Source: Isoetes taiwanensis (taxonomy: Eukaryota > Streptophyta > Lycopodiopsida > Isoetales > Isoetaceae). From it: a DNA stretch of 64,000 bases. Shown one piece after another: positions 10,464 through 21,620 of the stretch. The position numbers and the translations under genes were made by a program. The stretch lies in the NCBI GenBank assembly GCA_021234155.1, contig JAJEKV010000034.1, forward strand, positions 1,610,001 through 1,674,000. The letters run 5' to 3'. The notes beneath the pieces are model-generated. The model saw only the letters and a list, made by a program, of their open reading frames with translations. It did not search any database and was not told where the DNA came from. How positions within the stretch are numbered: position 1 is the stretch's first letter; every line of letters begins with the position of its first letter.

Positions 10464-13390
10464 TTACCACTTAACATTACTATCCGCAAGTAGAGGAAAT
10501 AATTTCAAAGACAGTGTTAGCATTATTGCAATACCTTCACATCGTGTGATATGATCTTCGCATTCCTTCGAGAAAACGCTAAGTGAACTCCTCTTCTTCC
10601 TCTTCTTGTGGCTCTCCACGAAAGGTACTGGTCTAGCAATGGTGTTCCCATTGAAGTCTTGTACCATGGCTAGACTCGGTGCCATGCAATTAACATTTCT
10701 ACTTTCACTTAGCCTTGCCAGCTTATTGCTAAGTTCAGCTAAAAGGAACCTAGCTTGATTCCATACCTGGGGGCTCCTAGCAATGATCTCCTTGAGACCT
10801 GCCATTGTCTCCTCTATGCTCTGTAACACCTTGGGGTTTTCACTCAAACCAGCCCCAATTTTACAATCCAATTCTTCATCATCGGATGCAACTCCTGTGC
10901 ATGGCCCCTCTTCCCAAGAAGGCATGGTGTCATCATATGCCTCGGCAAAGGACCTTAGATTGGACAGCCCGTCAGCCTGAGAACCATGTAGAGTACCACA
11001 AAACCTTAGAATGTCTTCCTCTTTGTACTTGGACATCATTCTGATCACCTTAACTTGATGCTTGCACATATTCCCTTTCATACCCCATGGACAATCACAT
11101 GATGACCAATGTTCATGTGCAACCTCCACTAAGTAAGGCAAAGCCTCTCGGTTATCATCCCAGTTGTCCATGTTTTGACTCCACACCTCGGCTCTCCCCT
11201 CCTTGAAGTTCAGCCATCTAACAGCTACATCTGGAAGTTCTCGAGCACCTATGATGGCAGTCTCAACTATGTGCTCCTCTTGTTGGTTTTAAAACCCGAA
11301 TCCTTCATGAACCTATCAAAGGACAAGTGAGTTTGTAATGTACCTGTAAGCATGTATATGAGCCAATCTATTCTCCTTCCTCTCAAGGCATGCTTGGATA
11401 CCCCTAATCTCCTCTTCATGTGCGAATGGTAGGACTCTATACCAGCATTAGTCTCTTGATTAGCGTGTGGATACATCCTTGTGGCAATTATCCAATGTGT
11501 GATGTTATTGGTCCAAACTCTATTCATATACCTCACAACCCTCTTCCACATCTTGTACTTTTCCTTGAATTCTTCCAACAACTTCTTGGCCTCTTTGGTG
11601 CATGCTTCCACATAATCACTAGTCCTTCTTGGGTCAATGTCTACTTTAGTGTCATACATAACATTCCCCCCCAACATTCCCCCCCTAACTTTCTTGTTCT
11701 TCATGTGTTTTAAAAGCAATTTCATCCAGTTTCTTCGAACATGCCAAATACACAACTGAATTTTCGTTTCGGGCCAAACATCCTTCAAGGCATTGATCTC
11801 ACTGCATCATCATCGCAATGAAGCATGCAGGTTCCCAAGTTGGGTCTTCCCTATGTATGCAGTTCTTCATTGCAATCAGCCAAGGATGGATGTCCTCCTC
11901 GGTGGCACTAGAGGATAGAACCCAAGCAACAGGAACACCATTTCCATGCGTGTCATAAACTAGCAAGGTATAAAGGCTGTAGCAGTGGTCATTGGTCTTG
12001 AAGGTTGAATCCAAGGCTACAGCATTCCCCCTTCCATGCTCTAACAGAATCTTCATTTGGAACGGTGTGATGATGCCCAATGTGAAAGGGACTCCGTCCT
12101 AATACATGAACACATATTCTGGATGTAAATCAACCCACATCCTAACACTTGTGGCCACATTCTTGTCACAAAGATCCACGTGTCGATGCCGACTTATGGG
12201 AGAAATTATATAAATCATCCATGGCTAAGAATGCATCTCTGTTCTTGGGGGCATTGGGATCCATCCTCTTTTCTATCTCCCATTGTTCCTCGTGTTGACG
12301 GAAAACCTCTTGGGGATTGTGGTTATGGAGCAACTGTTGGTAGGCCCAAGCCTTCTTACTCTTTGATAGCCATGGAGCTACATCATGCCTTGTTCTTGCA
12401 CATTGGGGATCCTCAAATCCATGGTAGACTTTCTCTTCATTATCAATGTGCCTCATCTCATAGTATGTAATTTTACATATCTCAGGCCTCAAATACAACT
12501 GCTTCACCTGAAAGTGGCACCTGCAACCTCGCCGAATACTCATTCCATACCTCTGTCTCCTTGAGTAGGAAGGATTCTTCTTCTTTTCTTCAGCAATTAG
12601 AGCTCGGGTTGTTTTATCTTTGACCTCCCGAGAACGTTCACGATAATCTTCAGGGCCATAGCTGCACCAGTAGCTACAATTGAGAAATAGTTGTTCAGTT
12701 ACAAACCTAAGCAATAAGTCTCTAGAATAAAGCTAAGTTACAGCGAGAAATAACAGTTCCCGGTTCACTTCACTTGAAATTCCATGAATCCAAATGAAAC
12801 TGAATGACAAATCAATTCACTTACTTGGTTATTTTAAGGTGGGCATTTTGGTCGACTCTTTTCTTGGCAGATCCCTCTTCTCTACCCCGAGATCCACGCT
12901 TCCTGAAGTTGGTGTTGCACCCTGACAAATTCTGCTCTCCTTTCACGAAATCTTGCACCCTGTTTGTGGGGATATAGCATGCATGCACTGGAATAGTTTG
13001 CTGTCCAGGGTAGGTTACTTGCACAACAGAATGCTGCTCTATCTCCCATTGCAATTGCAGTCTCGAAAATACACCGATGGGGGGATCTTGAATCGGGAGA
13101 TGCAAAAGAGTCTGGAAGACAAAAATTACTAAGTTACAAAGATTTGGCACACTGCTAAAACTAAACCCAATGTGTGTATATAACCTTACCTGTTCTACCT
13201 GGACGCCATTATCCTCTGCCTCCATGCCTGGCCCGAACCCAGGCGTTCCAATGGATCTTTCGAACAGGCCCGCCGGACTGGTTTCTGTGGTTCCCCAATT
13301 CCGCCAAACAGAATGGATCCCCCAATTCCGTTTGAATTGGGCCGGAAACACCCCACCAATCTTGGGATGGAAATACCACCACCACATTCA
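10464..13390 (-). pseudogene. MULE transposase gene (degenerate, with introns)
   Basis: Exon 1 ends at 13190 (donor GTAAGG), exon 2 is 13111-12825 (acceptor TTCCAG, donor GTAAGT) and exon 3 starts at 12673 after ATTGTAG. Exon 3 encodes a Cys/His zinc-binding N-domain (RRGCRCHF... MRHI), then the DDE core with ALDSTFKTN (first Asp), a Gly/Val/Pro-rich strand and a CIWHVRRNW block, and finally a SWIM zinc finger, CDCPWGMKGNMCKH. Breaks: a frameshift near 12170, a stop near 12098-12100, a frameshift near 11800-11812 that destroys the second catalytic Asp block, and another near 11290. The C-terminus after the SWIM finger is Lys/Arg-rich (KKRKKRSS, a likely nuclear signal). It would have catalysed cut-and-paste transposition. 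This copy cannot. Confidence 0.87.
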
Positions 13391-13486
13391 TTAAATGCAC
13401 CTGTACAAACAAGTACAGGGGACACTGCCACAGTTACAAGTCAAAAAAAGTGTCACGTCCAACTGTCCAACTGCCTTCAAAAACAT

Positions 13487-13688
13487 CAGTGGTGTTTCTA
13501 GACAAAAAACCGCGCGGTTCAGTTGCGCGGTTGAAGATGGCCGGGATGCATGGATCCTCGGGCGTCCTGGGCATCGATGCATGCATGGACCAGCGGATGG
13601 GCATGCATTGGGTGTTTCTGGACGTCCAGAAACACCAGAGGCAAAATGTCCAGAAACACCGGATCCCGGACTCGATTTACGGGCGCCC
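13487..13688 (-). repeat. MULE right terminal inverted repeat
   Basis: 202 bp, the inverted partner of 9372-9573. It carries a small internal palindrome, GTGTTTCTGGACGTCCAGAA, formed by two facing copies of the GTTTCTGG motif. This makes it the better-preserved of the two ends. Confidence 0.92.
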
Positions 13689-13812
13689 CAAGGTGATGCG
13701 CAAGAAAAAGCATAGTTGTTGGATGGATATTCCTGCAGTTTATCTCGGGCAGAAGCTCTTGAAACTCTTAATATCAGACCACAGTTATTCCTCCTCCTTG
13801 AGGTGAGCACAA
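13689..13812 (-). pseudogene. kinase relic, activation-loop part of the split exon
   Basis: On the minus strand next to the MULE's right end the frame reads VSRASARDKLQEYP...FSCASP and, if the MULE is removed, runs in frame into CFTSKVGTPRYLAPD at 9371. A candidate splice acceptor (ATATTAAG) precedes it near 13775, the place where an intron after the DFG motif would fit. I infer that this is the same exon as 9001-9371. No upstream kinase exon is visible up to 14.5 kb. Confidence 0.5.
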
Positions 13813-14534
13813 ATACTCCTTGTTTGCAATGGAGAAGTTTATGCTCCACATGTTTCTGCGTCTAATGAATATAACCAAGGAAATTATGGTAAAAAAACTT
13901 AGTTGTTATGATCTTCATTCTTATATGGCTTTGCATAGACTGAGGGGTTTATAAAATATTGTATGGTGGTGGAAACTGTTGATGCTGCTGAAGAAACTAC
14001 AAAGCACAAAGAGTCAGTGCAAAGGCTTGCAAATCTCCTTTGCAATCTAGAGCAGACCATGGCAAGAACAAATGCCTCTAGAAGGCATCAGATCCTTTGT
14101 TTAGGTTATTTATGTTGCGGGAAGCGAACCCATATGGGGACCAACAAGGAGTATTGAGGAACTGATCTTTGGCAGACATAGTACAGCTATTATCATTTTG
14201 AAGTTAATGATGACTCATTATTCAATGAAAACTGTTCTGATAGGTACAAAGCATGGCAAGCATAGTTCTCTCTGCACAAGAATTCCATGTACATAAATCT
14301 GATAGATATGAATTGTCATGCCAAACATGATGGAATGCGTTGAGCAAGGGTATGCAAGCCTAATCACTGCTGTTTCTGTCGGAATTTCTTCAGTTTCCTT
14401 TGGTGATATATCCTCCAAGGTTAAGGTTGATCAAGAATTAACTCTCAAACAAAGATCTAGACGGTTAGCTTTCTTTATCTATGGAATGGTTCTTATGGAA
14501 TGGTTTCTCATTCACTATCAAATGCATCGTGCAG

Positions 14535-15058
14535 GCAGGATGTCTAGGAAGACAGCCAGCAACGACAAAACTTTCTAACAACAAGAGTGTGAGAAGAATT
14601 AGAGTTTGTGGTGGTAATTTCAAATTTAGGGCTCTTAGGCTTGACACTGGAAACTTCTCTTGGGGATCTGAAGCAGTGACTAGGAAATCTCGGGTTTTGG
14701 ATGTGGTTTACAATGCCTCTAACAATGAACTAGTTAGGACACAGACATTATTTAGTGAAGAATGCAATTGTTCAAGTTGATGCTACGCCATTCCGGACGT
14801 TCACAGTCAGCATTATGGAGTAGACATTGGAAAGAAGAAGAAGACGAGTAGCGCTGCCAACAAAGGAACTGAGGTATTTAGTTTTTTTTTTTTGTGTTAT
14901 TTTTGTTATCACTCTGTTGTATAACCTTGTTTTTGAAATTATCACACAACTTTGTAGGAAGCCGAAGGCACAGAGGAGGAAAAGAAGAGCAAAGCTGTTT
15001 TGTGTAAACTTGCAAAGCGACAAGAGGGATGTAATCCACTACAGGGTGGGATTACTGT
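14535..15058 (+). pseudogene. RPS8: 40S ribosomal protein S8 (eS8) pseudogene, introns retained
   Basis: Exon 14535-14873 encodes [39 protein letters not shown] and [18 protein letters not shown]. These are core eS8 sequences, normally part of a protein of about 200-220 residues of the small ribosomal subunit. An extra TT near 14750 shifts the frame before [13 protein letters not shown], and a second shift precedes HYGVDIGKKKKTSSAANKG. A normal donor (GAG|GTATTT) and acceptor (TTTGTAG at 14951-14957) bracket an 84-bp intron. The next exon continues EAEGTEEEKKSK then loses similarity. N-terminal exons and the C-terminal third are missing. Retained introns mean a genomic duplicate and not a processed copy. 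Confidence 0.85.
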
Positions 15059-15167
15059 GATTTTCTATGTGTTTTCAAAAACCATAATTTGAGCTCCACT
15101 ATATAATTTCAGCACCACTATTCGTTAAGCAGTAAAACATTAACACAAAATTACAATCAGAATTACA

Positions 15168-15340
15168 TTGCACTGCCAAAATCCAAAATCACAACAGAAT
15201 CCAAAATCACAACAAAATCCAAAATCAGAATTATATTGCACTGCCAAAATCCAAAATTACAGTTTCATTGCCAACAGCAATTACAAAATCCAGTTTCATT
15301 GGCAACAGCAATTCCAGTTTTCCATACAAGAGAAATGTTT
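15168..15340. repeat. short AT-rich tandem repeats downstream of Crypton-like copy 1
   Basis: Units of about 18 bp (CAAAATCCAAAATCACAA) occur three to four times at 15175-15255. Then about 30-bp units with CAGTTTCATTGCCAACAGCA occur twice. They lie just 3' of the recombinase gene and may belong to its 3' end. Confidence 0.7.
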
Positions 15341-15840
15341 TGATGTTTTTCATGTAAAAAAGTTTCTTATCCCTGATTCTTCTTCAATGCAGTAGAGAGA
15401 ACATCAAGAACCTGATTCATGTCCACACTACTAGAAAAATTGAAGTTGCAATTGTTAAATGTGCCTTGTGTATTTATGACTGGCCCTGTGTACTTCCCTA
15501 TCACCCTGGCACTATCTGGATACACCTTGCTAAGTTCATCATAGAACGAAGCATCATAGATATCGTCATCGATCTCGATAGAGGGTCTAACAATCGGACC
15601 ATTTGACACTGTCAATTTACCACCTGCTCCACTCTTTGAAAGTTCGCCAGGACCAACCTGAACTACTGCAGAACTAACATCTCGATGTCCATCTAACTGT
15701 CCCTGATCAGATGCACTAACAACAGCTCCTGAATTCTCTTTGATACTAATATCATTCTGATTTACAGCACGCAGAACTGACGATCCTGTCACATTTCCAT
15801 TCAACTCATGAAGAGGGTTCCTGAGTGGCGGAACTGAAGT

Positions 15841-15960
15841 TCTTTTTTTTTTTTTTTTTTTTTTGAGGGTAAGAAGTATGATTTTCTATTAATAAAAAGT
15901 GGCCCAAGACCTTATTACAAAGCGGCCCAGAGGCCTTATAGGAAGAAGTAGCACATGGTC
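15841..15960 (-). mobile_element. 5'-truncated L1 3' end inside Crypton-like copy 1
   Basis: A run of 24 T followed by GAGGGTAAGAAGTATGATTT and TATTAATAAAA, read on the minus strand, is an L1 3' UTR ending in poly(A). It resembles the 3' end of the L1 fragment at 7.2-7.75 kb. It sits in the last intron of the recombinase gene, just upstream of the splice acceptor at 15833. Confidence 0.65.
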
Positions 15961-17669
15961 ACCAGATAGAAAGACTTCATCTATATAAACAGAAAGTTAA
16001 AAAATATAATAAAGCAAATAATAAAAATAATAAAAAGAAAGTTCAAAGGAATTTTACCCGCAAGAACATCCTTGTACGCTCGCATATGCCCGTCAGAATT
16101 GACAGGTTGACTTATTATATTCATACACGCATTGATTTTTGACTCCCCAGTTCGATCATACCTGCAAATATATGTTAATATAACAACAAATAAAATAGAC
16201 ATAACGAATAGAATAGGCATTACCTTTCATAACCTGGCGTGCTTCTATGACCAGTAATCGCCATGCCTATGTCAGAAGGAACACTAGCAGCTAAAAGACG
16301 TGAGACTAATGAAACCCTGCCAAACTTATTGCAGATTTCAGTATCGGGATGAACTATCGCAACCATCGTATTAAGACACTTGGTAATCGAATTGATACCA
16401 ACAGGTGTTACAACATACCAGACCTAAAATGTTAACACAAAAAAAGCTTAAAACTGCAAAGAAAAAACAGAAAATTAACAAAATAAAATAAAGGAAGAAA
16501 CTTACATTCTTTTTGTACCTAGGAATAGGCTGCAGAAAAAAAGGACATGGCTGCGAATCATTTTCTTTGGCAGGCAAATGTCGAACATACTACTTATAAG
16601 TCAACACGAAATCATGCTCATATGTCCAAACAGGTTGACGGAAGTGATGATCTTCAAATTTTGTGGCACTCGGATTATGGTTCTTACTCAAACGTTCTCC
16701 ATATTTTACTAACACCCCACCCTCATTAACCTCAAGTGTCATATCACAATCTTTGACTCTCCACAACTCCTTGTTTCCTCTAATGCCAAAACGCGTCACC
16801 ATATAATAAAACAACCTTTTGATACAACCTGTGGGATGCGTGTTTTGATGATCTATATCATCCAAAATGTCCTTTTCCATAGCAAAAGTAATGGGAGGAG
16901 CTTTCTTCTTCGGCTTCTCATAATTTCCATCTTGTCTCAGCTTCTTAACCATGCAGATGAATGCCTTACGTGTCTGCGTAAAGATGGGATCGTACAAAAT
17001 ATTAAATGCAGGTAGATGAACACATGTTTCTCCTTGAACCTTTTGATGTCCCCTGCGCACAATCTTTCCGATGCCTCTCAATAGAGAGTTAAGACTACAA
17101 TACAAAAGAAAAAATACATGGTTAAAACACAGACAACAAAGTATAACATAAACAGAAATAATAAAACAGAAATAATAAAACAGAAATAACAAAAAAAACT
17201 TACGTTCCAGGCGGGTAGACCTTTCCATTCTTCTTCTTAGCCTAATAGAACAAGGTGCTGCGCACGGAGGGTTGCCCTCCGGTGGTCTGAGGGTGTGTTT
17301 GCTTAGTTTTCATTTTGTTGTTTTTATCTTATAAAGCATCAACATCAATTCCAAGACCTAGATATAGCACCTATAGGAATCATAGCCATATATGAGCATT
17401 GATGCAGGGGGTACGATGCAGTTTCTATGGTTTAAGTTTGGACCGGTGGATGGCCAAGACCAAGAGTGCTAATCTAGAGTTTCATTGATATGGTGTAAGA
17501 ATGATATCAATATGATGTAAGAGTGCTTGAGCCATAACTTATTGTCCATATGCGTCGTTGAATTCCTATAGCTTAAGTTTGAGATGTAATCACTTGCACA
17601 AAAATTAGTTGTAGATGGTTGGTGTGATAGTCTAGGCGGAGGGGCTAGGTCTGTCTCAGAAATACAAGT

Positions 17670-17830
17670 ACGCCTAAGGCTTTATAATATGAAATACAAA
17701 GACTTGGACCTCCACCAAAATACCTAAGGTTTTATAATATAAAATACGAGGACTCGAACCTCTAGTAAATGATTCAATGTTCTAATAACATTGCTTTAAT
17801 TAATAAACAATGAGCTAATGTGATTCCTTT
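17670..17830 (-). repeat. tRNA-like promoter-box sequence, possible SINE remnant
   Basis: On the minus strand GGTTCGAGTCC (17760-17750) is a perfect RNA polymerase III B box. A box-A-like TTAGCTCATTG lies about 58 nt upstream. The spacing is too long for a plain tRNA and the anticodon arm is not convincing. A degenerate second copy of the B-box side (AGGTCCAAGTCTTTG) lies 50 bp away. A tRNA-derived SINE relic is possible. Confidence 0.3.
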
Positions 17831-19238
17831 TTTCTATTGTATCTATTTCTCTTATTATATTTTTCCTTACAACCCATTCGATTGTTGTAGGAGTATGCAA
17901 ATGCAGTAAAAATGCAATCAAAGAATAACTTATGCTAGCATATTGTTTTTGTGGAACTTGGCTGCTATACTTTGCTCTAGCTTGATGCATTCTTTTTGTG
18001 TGTTACACCTTCAAGGGGTTGCTTTTAATTTGGACGTTTGATGCTTAGGTTTGAGGTGCCTGGTTTAGACATGTAATTCCTTCATCTAATTTCCAGTCTA
18101 GTTTAGAGTTTCATGTTAAACTAGAGTATATGGCAGTATCAAATCTTTGCCAACATACATGTACATCTAAAACAACACTATATTTCATAATTGGGTTGAG
18201 CATGATTTCAAAACCAGAACCAACATCACATGTTAATTATAACGTGACCTTGGTTCATATTGTATTCCGTTAGGTCAATTTTAACGACGGACTTAACGGG
18301 CCATAATTTTTCCTTTCAAATTTAAGGGTAGGGGGAACCTATCCTTTAAGCTCCATTTGCAATTCAATTTCTAACCTAACGGTGTGACAGTCCATAAAGG
18401 AGTCTGGCACTCACAATTATTTATAAGCTTGACAAACACAAAAAGGCTAGAAAATAGAAATTGGTGATAAGGAAATGAAAAACAGAAAAAAGGTAAGACT
18501 CAATGTCCCATGGTGCACATTTATGATTTGAAACATTTGGCTTTTTCTATCACCTTTAAATCCGCAAACCCAACCATGCAAATTACTTGTAACAGTCTTA
18601 ATGAAGCCCAAGTTTGTAAGCACAAGAGTTGATTGAGGGAATGTAAAGGATACTCCAATGAACATTTAGGAGCGAGGTGGTGTCAATTGGACGACCACTC
18701 CAAATGATCACTATAAGTAAGGTAAAAACAAAGAAGAATGTTAATCCCAACATCCTCAATACATGAAAACATAATAAAGAGACACTAGGCAGATGAAACA
18801 TTAGAAAACACCAGCCAAATGAGATAGTAGAAGAGGCTAGGCAGATGCTATGTTAAAGAATTATTCAAAGTGCACTAATTGATCAATGTGCAACAATCAT
18901 TCAATAGTCCAATGACATTACGATGACCTTCAAATTGGTTGTGGTTCACCAAATGGATTAATTTTTTCTTCAGTCAAATGTCATGATAAATTGACATGGG
19001 CAAATGTGTTTAAAGCTAAGAATGCTAAGGAGGAGATAAATTGAAACACAACAAAAGAAAGCGCTTTCATGGCGATCGTTCTATCAGCATAGCTATAACA
19101 GTGCTAACCAAGTGGCAAGAATGCCAACAAAGCAGAAAAATCAATTGCTGCTGGATTTTGTGTTCAAGGGGCTACTTATACTTATTTAACAAAAACAATC
19201 ATAATAACGTAAATAAAGAGATGAAGAAATCCTAAATG

Positions 19239-19820
19239 TTAGGACCACAAACAGCATAATTCTCCTTGAATTGAGGTGATAAGGCATATTGCGATATTTG
19301 ATGCATTCCAAACATCAACAAAACCATTCTCATGCCCTGCGAAATAAAGACATTGGTTGTCTAGCCCATCTATATAGCTAACCATTGAACATTCCGATAG
19401 TGACTGGCTACTTTGTTCCACATGGCAAAGATAATAATTATAAAGCCCTTGGGAAAATGCCGTAGCTCATAGCTCACATGAAAGCTCCTCAACATTGTTC
19501 ACAATGGTCATACCCTGGAAAGTATATTCGCAACTTTTCCACCCTTTTGAATGACAAAAAGTTTGCTAGCACTCATGTGGTTTTGTGAAGGGCAGCCTAT
19601 AAGGCACCAACTCTGAAGCTGTTCTTTCATGTTTTCCATCTAAGACACTTGTTATGTCAACCTCTTCATAAAAATTAAGATTTCTTGGAGATGTAAGTGG
19701 AAGGATGGCTGCACCAGCATTGGTACTGATGCAATGCAGTACATGTACATAAGCAAAGCCACCATCCGAACAAAGAACTAGGCGGCTTTCATTATATGCA
19801 GCACATCATCTTGTGTTAGA
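19239..19820 (-). pseudogene. WD40-like gene fragment in the Crypton-like intron
   Basis: Minus-strand frames read NESRLVLCSDGGFAYVHVLH and FYEEVDITSVLDG upstream, then CSMVSYIDGLDNQCLYFAGH and ENGFVDVWNAS downstream. The last block has the shape of a WD repeat (GH....V.VW). A stop and at least one frame change separate the parts. I cannot name the parent gene. It has the same orientation as the xylosidase fragment and the recombinase. Confidence 0.4.
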
Positions 19821-19984
19821 ATGACTGCAATTACCTGCACACCATAAGCACCAAGCCAAAGCTCTGACATATATAGTTTCCACAAATTAAAAAGATCTCT
19901 TTGATCAAGCATGTTTCAGACGAGCTAACTCATGCAAATGCAAAATATGAAACATAGGCAAATTAAAAAAAAAAAAAAAAAGCA

Positions 19985-20259
19985 TTCGCCTTCATAGTTA
20001 CCTATCATGGATCTGGTGACCTTAGCATGGGAACCAATAACAGCAAGGGTGCCTATTTTTCCTTGGTGAAAGGTAGGGTCCTTGGCACCCAATTAGTCAT
20101 AAGGTCCAGTTCTTGGGTCCCCATCATACACGCCTAGACGCATTTGGATTATAATTAACTGGGTCAGTGCATAATCCAGGTGTGCTTCTGTGAGCTTCCC
20201 TTGTTGAATTTCTCCCATTGCATAGCGCGCAAGAAAACTTCCACAGTTGAGATTTAGTC
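19985..20259 (-). pseudogene. beta-D-xylosidase (GH3) gene fragment
   Basis: An exon beginning after TGATCCAG at 20259 reads GLNLNCGSFLARYAMGEIQQ, LTEAHLDYALTQ and MRLGVYDGDPRTGPY, then a TAA stop, LGAKDPTF and IGTLAVIGSHAK...SMIGNYEG. These are consecutive blocks of plant glycoside hydrolase family 3 beta-xylosidase/arabinofuranosidase, cell-wall enzymes of about 770 residues. The stretch normally found between LGxxD and TLAVIGP (about 30 residues) is deleted, and a stop replaces what is likely Gln. Only about 80 residues remain, so it is a dead fragment. It ends at a poly(A)-like run at 19966-19981. Confidence 0.8.
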
Positions 20260-20454
20260 CTGGATCAACAGATTAAGCAACTTCTTTTAAAAACAAATGC
20301 ACGGCAATAAGAACATCTATGCTTGCCTACTGTTTCTTTCTACGCCTGTACTTTGCTATTTAGAGTCCATTATGCAGTAAGCTTAAGTCCTAGCATAAGA
20401 AATAGTCACCATTTATTCATGTTAAACCAATAAGGCTTCTGAATGAAACTTTAC

Positions 20455-21263
20455 CTGATGTAGTGCCCATAACTTTGATCTATATCCTTTGAACATATTC
20501 CAATAGTTCAATATGACATGTTCTTTAGCAACGAGATAACTGTCTGCATTTGGATACTTCTCAAAATTCCCGGAAGTGCTCTACACAACCATAATCAAAA
20601 TATTCATAAGATAATCTGTAATGAATAAAAGACTATGCATTACATCAGATGACTTAACTGATAATTTGAAAGTGGACAGGCCTCCTGTTTAAACAGGGCA
20701 TTTGAAAGCGACGAATAAAAAATGACCCATTCAGCTCTACAACAAAATCATAAAGAATAACAGCACACAAGGTCTATCATGTCACCTAAGTTGCTCTATC
20801 TATATCAGTTACATTCTAACGCTAGTTGGTTCAGAAATAAAACATGAAATACATACCGATAAGTTTGCTCACCTGCTCTGGCATCAATGTGCAGTCCAGG
20901 ATCTGCTTGTTCTAAAAGAATTGCGACTTGTCTAGAGAGTCTACTATAAAGCATTCTCCAAGCTAGTATACAATGATTTCGTGGCATTGAGCATTCTAAT
21001 ACTAGTACCATATTGTAAAAAAAACCCCTCCAACAAAGAAGATTCTCCATTTCCTTCTCTACAGAAGAAGCCTCCTCGATACCTGGATATATTGATGAAA
21101 AGATGTGGGGGATGAACTCCTTTGAGCTTAAAGTTATATTTTTATTGTTATTAGTGCTTGGGGGCTGAAGTTTTGGCTGTGAGTACCCCACTGCAACCAG
21201 ATCAAGAAGCCACGCTGCTGTAAGTTCTACATCCTGGCCAGAACAGAAAACTTTTCGTACCAT
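20455..21263 (-). pseudogene. unidentified gene fragment, two exons
   Basis: A spliced-looking exon 20455-20580 (acceptor GTGTAG, donor GTAAAG) reads FEKYPNADSYLVAKEHVILN and YWNMFKGYRSKLWALHQ. An open frame at 20805-21263 reads LTAAWLLDLVAVGYSQPKL, FIPHIFSSIYPGIEEASS and HCILAWRMLYSRLSRQVAI. The amino-acid make-up and splice sites look like genuine coding sequence. I do not recognise the family. Proximity to the WD40-like piece suggests they could be parts of one broken gene, which is inference. Confidence 0.4.
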
Positions 21264-21399
21264 ACCACAACCGCACCAAACACAAGCTTTAACCTCGAAA
21301 TAACATTCTGCAGCAGAGAAGCAGATGTATCAGTTCTTGTAGACAAATTCATGGCCTTCGCTTGTGCCCAGAGACGGGGAAGTGGAGGAGAGCACTCAT

Positions 21400-21620
21400 C
21401 TTGAGGTGGGCGCTGTGTTCTTATTCATCAGATTGGAGCTGCCAGTTACCCGGTCCAGAACATCCTTGATCCACAACGCAACTGACCGTGCATTTACAGG
21501 GAACAAAGGGTTTTTAGCAGTCATCAACATATACTGAGTATATTCCAGCATATACTCAGTATATCCCACAAACCCACATAAACGAGGGTTTGCCCCCCTA
21601 GGGGCAACCCAAAAAGATAA
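21400..21620 (-). repeat. dispersed repeat R1, copy 1
   Basis: On the minus strand this starts TTTTTGGGTTGCCCCTAG with an internal palindrome (GGGTTGCCCC/GGGGGGCAAACCC). It continues through CGTTTATGTGGGTTTGTGG, and the copies share CTGTAAA and an ACTGGxAGCTCC-like end. Related copies are at 37437-37570 and 49413-49590 on the plus strand. It contains a local duplication of ATACTGAGTATAT-like sequence. It is non-coding and the element class is unknown. Confidence 0.7.

Larger units (their letters stand above)
9372..13688 (-). mobile_element. MULE (Mutator-like) DNA transposon, 4317 bp
   Basis: Two 202-bp terminal inverted repeats (9372-9573 and 13487-13688) enclose a minus-strand transposase gene. 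Both termini begin GGGCGCCCGTAAATCG. Just inside the left end (3' of the transposase) are a 35-bp tandem repeat and an array of about 15 copies of a 21-bp unit built on GGTGTTTCTGG, a motif also found within the inverted repeats. The transposase is broken, so the copy is not autonomous. Flanks give no 8-11 bp target duplication: left ends GGATGTAAAAC, right begins CAAGGTGATG. Conserved ends and long repeats imply a fairly young insertion. Confidence 0.9.

Noticed and set aside
13391-13849. 152-codon minus-strand frame across the MULE right end
   Set aside because: It fuses the kinase-side sequence with terminal inverted-repeat DNA. The repeat part is non-coding and the frame is coincidental.
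17262-17282. GGAGGGTTGCCCTCCGG hairpin as a Helitron 3' end
   Set aside because: No CTRR terminus follows at the expected distance on either strand, and no Rep/helicase or 5' TC end pairs with it.
17750-17830. A functional tRNA gene
   Set aside because: A- and B-box spacing, the acceptor stem and the anticodon loop do not form a proper cloverleaf.
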